NCBI GenBank assembly: GCA_016716885.1
Contig: JADJUV010000197.1
Location: 1-9,163, forward strand
DNA: 9,163 nt
Reading direction: 5' to 3'
From: Candidatus Trichofilum aggregatum
GTDB taxonomy: Bacteria; Chloroflexota; Anaerolineae; Promineifilales; Promineifilaceae
The translations under genes and the position numbers were made by a program. Shown one piece after another: positions 6,076 to 9,163 of this stretch. Positions within the stretch are counted from its first letter, which is position 1. Each line of letters starts with the position of its first letter. The notes below the pieces were generated by a model, which was given only the letters and a program-made list of their open reading frames with translations, made no database searches and was not told the DNA's origin.

Positions 6076-6252
6076 ATGCACGCTCAACAGTCGAACACCG
6101 ACCAGCAGATGTCGTTACAGCAACCGCCTGTCGTCGAGTACAAGCCGAATGTGCCGTAACCTGCGTTGCCCTTAATCTGGCTGGTGTTGGATCCGGCCTG
6201 GAACCTGGTTGCTGTTGCCATAATAGGGCGGGTGTCAGTCGCGGCCGCGTGA
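6076..6252 (+). pseudogene. Small membrane protein gene with an internal stop
   Basis: A plus-strand frame from ATG 6076 reads MHAQQSNTDQQMSLQQ then PPVVEYKPNVP. It meets TAA at 6157-6159 and continues in the same frame as PALPLIWLVLDPAWNLVAVA followed by IIGRVSVAAA to TGA 6250-6252. The Gln/Pro-rich soluble start and the single hydrophobic segment after it look like one small membrane-anchored protein of 58 codons split by one nonsense codon. The last three codons before the stop are the octamer at 6241. No strong ribosome binding site is present and the family was not recognised. Confidence 0.4.
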
Positions 6253-6277
6253 GCCATCATCGCAGGCTAGAAGCCCG

Positions 6278-6370
6278 GCGACACAAAGGGGACGGGATGG
6301 AACGGGTAGAAGAGTGGGATGGTGCGGCGGGTTTATGGCAATAGGGTTGAGGTGGGAAAGGGGCGAGGGG
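6278..6370 (+). repeat. Dispersed ~92-bp repeat, copy 2
   Basis: Second copy of the element at 3223-3314, in the same orientation and with the same upstream octamer placed about 30 bases away (6241). It keeps the GGTGCGGCGG and TATGGCAATAG cores and the G-rich end (GGGAAAGGGGCGAGGGG). The similarity stops near 6370. Unlike copy 1, it has no octamer directly after it. Confidence 0.7.
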
Positions 6371-6879
6371 CAAGATTGGGTACATCACAGCCACGCATTG
6401 GGCCGAAAAAAAGTAGAATGTCACTCGATAGTTTGGATCGAGGGACGTTTTTGTTTAGGGTTGTGGGTGTATGACACCAGGATGAAGATGGTGATGTTGT
6501 ATGGCTGGGTAATGTAACGACAGGGTGAGGAAGGAACAAGGCGTGCCGAGGCTGTTTGTGGGCAAGGTCGGGCCGCCCCTCTCGCTCAAACCGACTATTA
6601 CGGGAAACAAAAGAAGATGACCTTGCTCTCTATTTGAGAGGACAAGTCTATTTTGTAATGATAATAGACAAAAGGGTGAGAAACGGGACTAGAGTATTGG
6701 GAAATTTCGCGGTGTCATGCTTAAAGAGTGACATTTGTCATTTTAATTAATGTAAAAATTATTATAATTAACCTCAACTTCTCATGAGTTTTGTTAACTC
6801 TTTAGATGATTCTAATTCACAAGACCATTACGCCCTTCAACGTTTCCGAAGATAGCTAGTGGAAAAAATAAGAGGAAAA
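6371..6879. other. Intergenic stretch without a supported gene
   Basis: No frame here looks like a real protein. The last part (about 6735-6830) is strongly AT-rich and holds a TATAAT at 6763-6768 that may serve the secreted-protein gene at 6880. No good -35 box lies at 16-18 bases (the nearest, TTGTCA at 6735, is 22 bases away), so the promoter is only tentative. Confidence 0.4.
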
Positions 6880-7253
6880 ATGAATATGAAAAAGTACCTA
6901 CTGATTGTTGCCCTTATGGTCGCGGTAGTGGCCCTTGTTGGTCTGGGTGCTGGGCTCAGGCGGGTGGGATTAGCAAGACTGCCCCTACTCATCCCCCTGT
7001 GTGTGTGCAAGTACTCAGTGCCGATTATGTCGGTGATTATATTGAATTGCAGTGCACCGATCCTGGCAATGATATTGCTAATGTTCAGGTCAAATCAAGC
7101 ATCAAGTACGATCTTACCTGGAATCAGGCATCCGCGATATTGCGTGTCTATCCCCCAACCTCTCCTCAGCCTTTTCCGTCAGCGGATCGCATATTTGTCT
7201 TCTGGACGGTGACTGATAGCCTGGGTGCTAAAGTTTCTGGTACCCTGCCCTAA
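6880..7253 (+). pseudogene. Small secreted protein gene, one frameshift in the signal peptide region
   Basis: The gene starts at ATG 6880 or 6886 behind AGAGG (6871-6875) with a clear signal peptide, KKYLLIVALMVAVVALVGLG. Near 6950 one base seems to be missing. Downstream, the frame shifted by one gives an AQA cleavage-like motif, then GGISKTAPTHPP and a mature domain with VCVQVLSADYVGDYIELQC, DLTWNQASAILRVYPP and RIFVFWTVTDSLGAKVSG, ending at TAA 7251. The beta-rich pattern with two Cys suggests a small immunoglobulin-like or adhesive extracellular domain, but no family is recognised. Restoring one base gives about 123 residues. The unshifted frame loses all sense. A strong terminator follows 22 bases later. 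It may be a true mutation or a sequencing error. Confidence 0.6.
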
Positions 7254-7275
7254 CATTTAACAAACGTTATCAAAT

Positions 7276-7306
7276 AAAAAAAGCCAGGCACATGCCTGGC
7301 TTTTTT
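7276..7306 (+). terminator. Rho-independent terminator
   Basis: A perfect eight-bp stem (GCCAGGCA with TGCCTGGC, two-base loop) is preceded by seven A and followed by six T. It directly follows the secreted-protein gene. The A and T runs make it usable in both directions. Confidence 0.93.
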
Positions 7307-7440
7307 GTTCATGTTTGCCTGCAAGTATAGTTGCGGCCGCGTCCCTGCTGGTTAGTTCCAGAGAGAGAAACCAATGACCGTCCTTCATTCTCGGTCCACC
7401 CACCGAAAGTAAGGCTACCCCCATTCAACCTCAGCCGGTG

Positions 7441-7590
7441 ATGAGTAAAGAGGAGTTGGAACAGCAGTTGAGACTCACCATCAACACCGATTGGGCCAGG
7501 TTGGATAAGCCGCCGATCATCGTGCTGAAGACGCGCGTGATAGACAAAGGGAAGTTTGCGGCCGCGAAGTTGTTATCCAAATTGACCTAG
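7441..7590 (+). CDS. 49-residue microprotein, family copy 2
   Basis: Unrecognised short ORF beginning MSKEELEQQLRLTINTDWAR and continuing LDKPPIIVLK to a basic C-terminus (KFAAAKLLSKLT). Its first 30 residues align with the 34-residue protein at 2320-2424: KEELE, QL, TINT and KPPIIV are shared, with a three-residue deletion. The DNA match includes the bases just upstream (CCGGTGATGA), so the TGATG overlap signature is kept, although the matching upstream gene is not recognisable here. The Ala-Ala-Ala in the tail is the octamer at 7558. No ribosome binding site is evident. The two copies stand on opposite strands about 5 kb apart. Confidence 0.45.
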   Translation: MSKEELEQQLRLTINTDWARLDKPPIIVLKTRVIDKGKFAAAKLLSKLT

Positions 7591-7667
7591 GCCTCAAAGG
7601 CCTGCCCTAACGGGGCAACTCCGGCGAAGAAATTGTCTTCGTTGCCACTTTTACCCGGAGATGTCCT

Positions 7668-7775
7668 ATGCCCATCACGCGCTTTATCCGCACGACTCAC
7701 AACAATGGTCAATTCCGCTCTTTTCCCCCTGAAGCCCACCCATTCTGGCGCGAGCAGGATGTCATCGTTGGCTAG
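7668..7775 (+). CDS. 35-residue hypothetical protein
   Basis: Short ORF beginning MPITRFIRTTHNNGQFRSFP and ending PFWREQDVIVG before TAG. A GGAG ribosome binding site stands seven bases before the ATG. It follows the microprotein gene by 77 bases on the same strand. The product is polar and basic with no membrane segment or known motif. The frame is open upstream only to the TAA at about 7605, which favours the ATG start. The sensible composition and the good ribosome binding site are the only support. Confidence 0.4.
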   Translation: MPITRFIRTTHNNGQFRSFPPEAHPFWREQDVIVG

Positions 7776-7868
7776 GTATTACGCTCCACATTTGCCATAA
7801 CCTTTGGGGGGGTGGGGCAGTCTGCGACCTTGTGGGTTGCTTGTAAACATATATCAGGACAAGACAGA

Positions 7869-8417
7869 TTATGCGGCCTGGGTTTTGTTGTTGCTGAACC
7901 ATTCCTCTGCCAGAATGGCGTAGAAATACTCATCCCACCAGATGTTCTCCTGACGAAAAACGCATTGCCGAAAATGGCCCTCGCGCCGCATCCCGATTTT
8001 TTCCATGACCCGGTACGAAGCGGGGTTTTCTGGCTGGCAGGTAGCAATGACGCGATGGGCCTGTAACTTGGTAAAGGCGTACCTTAGCAAAGCCGCGGCC
8101 GCTTCGCTTGCCAAGCCCTGCCCTTGATGAGCCGGATGCATGACCCAACCGACTTCATAGGTTTGGGGGGCAAACCACAAATGGAAAACCATATGTCCGA
8201 TGAGTTGGTCCGTCTGCTTGAGAATGACGGGAAACTCCTGGGCGGAATCACCGAGGTTGCCATTCACCCAGGTTTGAACCTGGGTAGGTGTCTGGGGGCC
8301 TTCTCCCATATAGTGCATGACCGTGGGATCGGTGGCATAGGTTTGTACAGTCAGCCAATCTTGGGGTTCAAAACGCCGAATGATTAAGCGAGTCGTTTCC
8401 AGCGGATAGGTGAGCAA
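7869..8417 (-). CDS. GNAT acetyltransferase (RimJ/RimL type)
   Basis: Cytosolic N-acetyltransferase of 182 residues in the Acetyltransf_3/RimJ-RimL group, which transfers acetyl from acetyl-CoA to an amine (ribosomal protein N-terminus, amino sugar or drug; which one cannot be told). The signs are LETTRLIIRRFEPQDW at the N-terminus, EVGWVMHPAHQGQGLASEA at about 88-106 with the QGQGLA pyrophosphate-binding loop, and NPASYRVMEKIGMRREG at about 131-147. The length is normal. The start is TTG at 8417 with AGAGG five bases upstream; no in-frame ATG is better placed. It lies only 10 bases after the nucleotidyltransferase gene, so the two form an operon. The octamer at 8095 encodes Ala-Ala-Ala just after the CoA loop. 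Confidence 0.9.
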   Translation of the reverse strand: MLTYPLETTRLIIRRFEPQDWLTVQTYATDPTVMHYMGEGPQTPTQVQTWVNGNLGDSAQEFPVILKQTDQLIGHMVFHLWFAPQTYEVGWVMHPAHQGQGLASEAAAALLRYAFTKLQAHRVIATCQPENPASYRVMEKIGMRREGHFRQCVFRQENIWWDEYFYAILAEEWFSNNKTQAA

Positions 8418-8427
8418 AGAGACCTCT

Positions 8428-9163
8428 TTATAGTATGAGCGCGCGACTCAATTTGTCCAGTCGTTCAGACACGACCCGATCAAGCGCATCGGGATAGGGA
8501 AGGTGGTGGGTTTGCGCTAGGGTGATAGTCCGTTCCCGGTAAAAGGGTAGGAGAATGAAGACAGCCTGGAGCATGGCGGCTGGTTCCAGAGGGCAATAGG
8601 TCGCCTGCAATGGGGCTAAGGTCGCGGCCGCTAAGGTTTGCTCTACTTTGAAAAACGCTTCATCGCCCACATCACCATCAAAAATGTCCTGCTGTAGACG
8701 GGCCAGGTTCAGGCAATAGTGGCGCAAGGCTTCCAGTTGCCCGTAAGCCCAATGGCGTTGTCCCCGTCCCAGGGCCACGATGAAGTGGGAGAGGTCGTGC
8801 CAGAACCAGTTGATCTGGCGGCGCACGGTTTCTATGGCTTCAGCCTGATCCTCGGCTTGTGCCGCAGGGATCAGACCGGCGAGGCGTTGTTTTTTGTCGA
8901 GCAGGACCTGGTATGGCTCGTAGAGAAAGTAAGGGAGATCACTGACGCGGCCGCAATTTATCTCCCCTTCCGTCCCATCAGCAAACACGAAGAAGATCAT
9001 CTGAGGCAGGCCAAAATTCTCCAAGAACAGCAGTTCACCTAACAGGCTCATAAACGCTTTTCGCTCGTTCAAAAACCCCTCAAACTCTTCGTCGTTGATA
9101 ACCAGATACAGGTCGAGGTCGGAGTAAGCGTCGGCTGTGTCTTTGGCGTAAGAACCGATGAGG
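8428..9163 (-). CDS. Nucleotidyltransferase, N-terminus cut by window edge
   Basis: Partial gene open to the right edge, about 244 residues visible. The first visible residues, IGSYAKDTADAYSDLDLYLV, carry the Pol-beta-type nucleotidyltransferase motif GS followed by DLD, whose aspartates bind the catalytic metal. The rest is largely helical (RRQINWFWHDLSHFIVALGR, WAYGQLEALRHYCLNLARLQ), like the C-terminal domain of streptomycin- and other aminoglycoside-type adenylyltransferases. It therefore probably transfers a nucleotide to a small molecule or protein; true drug resistance is not shown. Only a short N-terminal piece should be missing. The TTG at 9072 is an internal codon, not the start. 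Octamers at 8624 (Ala-Ala-Ala) and 8947 (Cys-Gly-Arg) lie inside. It is the first visible gene of an operon with the acetyltransferase. Confidence 0.82.
   Translation of the reverse strand, partial: LIGSYAKDTADAYSDLDLYLVINDEEFEGFLNERKAFMSLLGELLFLENFGLPQMIFFVFADGTEGEINCGRVSDLPYFLYEPYQVLLDKKQRLAGLIPAAQAEDQAEAIETVRRQINWFWHDLSHFIVALGRGQRHWAYGQLEALRHYCLNLARLQQDIFDGDVGDEAFFKVEQTLAAATLAPLQATYCPLEPAAMLQAVFILLPFYRERTITLAQTHHLPYPDALDRVVSERLDKLSRALIL

Larger units (their letters stand above)
2451..8954. repeat. Highly iterated palindrome YGCGGCCGCR, 17 copies
   Basis: The octamer GCGGCCGC begins at 2451, 2673, 2823, 2976, 3011, 3183, 3319, 3465, 4601, 5233, 5284, 6241, 7333, 7558, 8095, 8624 and 8947. 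One given 8-mer is expected about 0.14 times in 9163 random bases. The base before it is always C or T. The base after it is A or G except at 8095 and 8624, where it is T. Seven copies lie in the four intact genes, in three different codon registers (Ala-Ala-Ala, Arg-Pro, Cys-Gly-Arg), so protein sequence does not explain them. Eight copies crowd into 2451-3472. No copy occurs before 2451. It is similar in kind to cyanobacterial HIP1 (GCGATCGC), but the sequence differs. Confidence 0.95.

Noticed and set aside
6314..6517. A 67-residue plus-strand ORF over repeat copy 2
   Set aside because: It is Gly/Trp-rich by composition only. The matching frame in copy 1 continues differently, so the repeat is better seen as noncoding.
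8719..9042. A 107-residue plus-strand ORF opposite the nucleotidyltransferase
   Set aside because: It is the antisense shadow of a well-supported gene and has no start signal of its own.

Overview
This is a mixed accessory region from a bacterium. It carries four long, intact minus-strand genes: a calcineurin-like phosphoesterase (3341-4099), an MFS_3-type exporter (4548-5819), a GNAT acetyltransferase (7869-8417) and a nucleotidyltransferase cut by the right edge (8428-9163). Between and around them lie broken genes, microgenes and repeats. No rRNA, tRNA, CRISPR array or complete mobile element is visible. Taxonomy cannot be fixed from the window. The gene content and the iterated octamer are compatible with a Chloroflexota-like environmental bacterium, but that is a guess.

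Region 1 (1-2040) is a decayed block. A DUF2975-like membrane protein gene and its partner Cro/CI-type HTH regulator (plus strand, with a good sigma70-like promoter at 36-64) are both destroyed by frameshifts and stops. They are followed by a YciI-like gene and a PhnB-like VOC gene (minus strand). These two are mostly free of stops, but their internal reading frame changes back and forth.

Region 2 (2200-3340) holds two overlapping, mutually exclusive hairpins (2210-2274). Next comes a tightly packed minus-strand microgene cluster: a CxxC mini zinc-ribbon, then a secreted Pro/Thr- and Cys/Gly-rich protein, then a 34-residue protein. The genes overlap as ATGA and TGATG, and the first two each appear to lack one base. 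A G-rich tract and a roughly 92-bp repeat follow.

Region 3 (3341-5990) contains the phosphoesterase and the exporter. The exporter has a well-formed TTGACA-17-TATGCT promoter and a leader hairpin touching its ribosome binding site. Region 4 (6000-7780) has a broken small membrane protein gene, a second copy of the roughly 92-bp repeat, a frameshifted secreted protein gene ending at a strong rho-independent terminator, a second member of the 34-residue protein family, and a 35-residue ORF. Region 5 (7869-9163) is a nucleotidyltransferase-acetyltransferase operon.

The most striking signal is not a gene. The palindrome GCGGCCGC occurs 17 times from 2451 to 8954, against about 0.14 expected by chance in a window this size, and it never occurs in the first 2450 bases. 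Every copy has a pyrimidine just 5' and 15 of 17 have a purine just 3', giving YGCGGCCGCR. It lies in coding and noncoding DNA and in all three codon registers, so the selection or spread acts on DNA. It resembles in kind, though not in sequence, the highly iterated palindrome HIP1 of cyanobacteria. Its absence from the decayed left block suggests that block has a different history.
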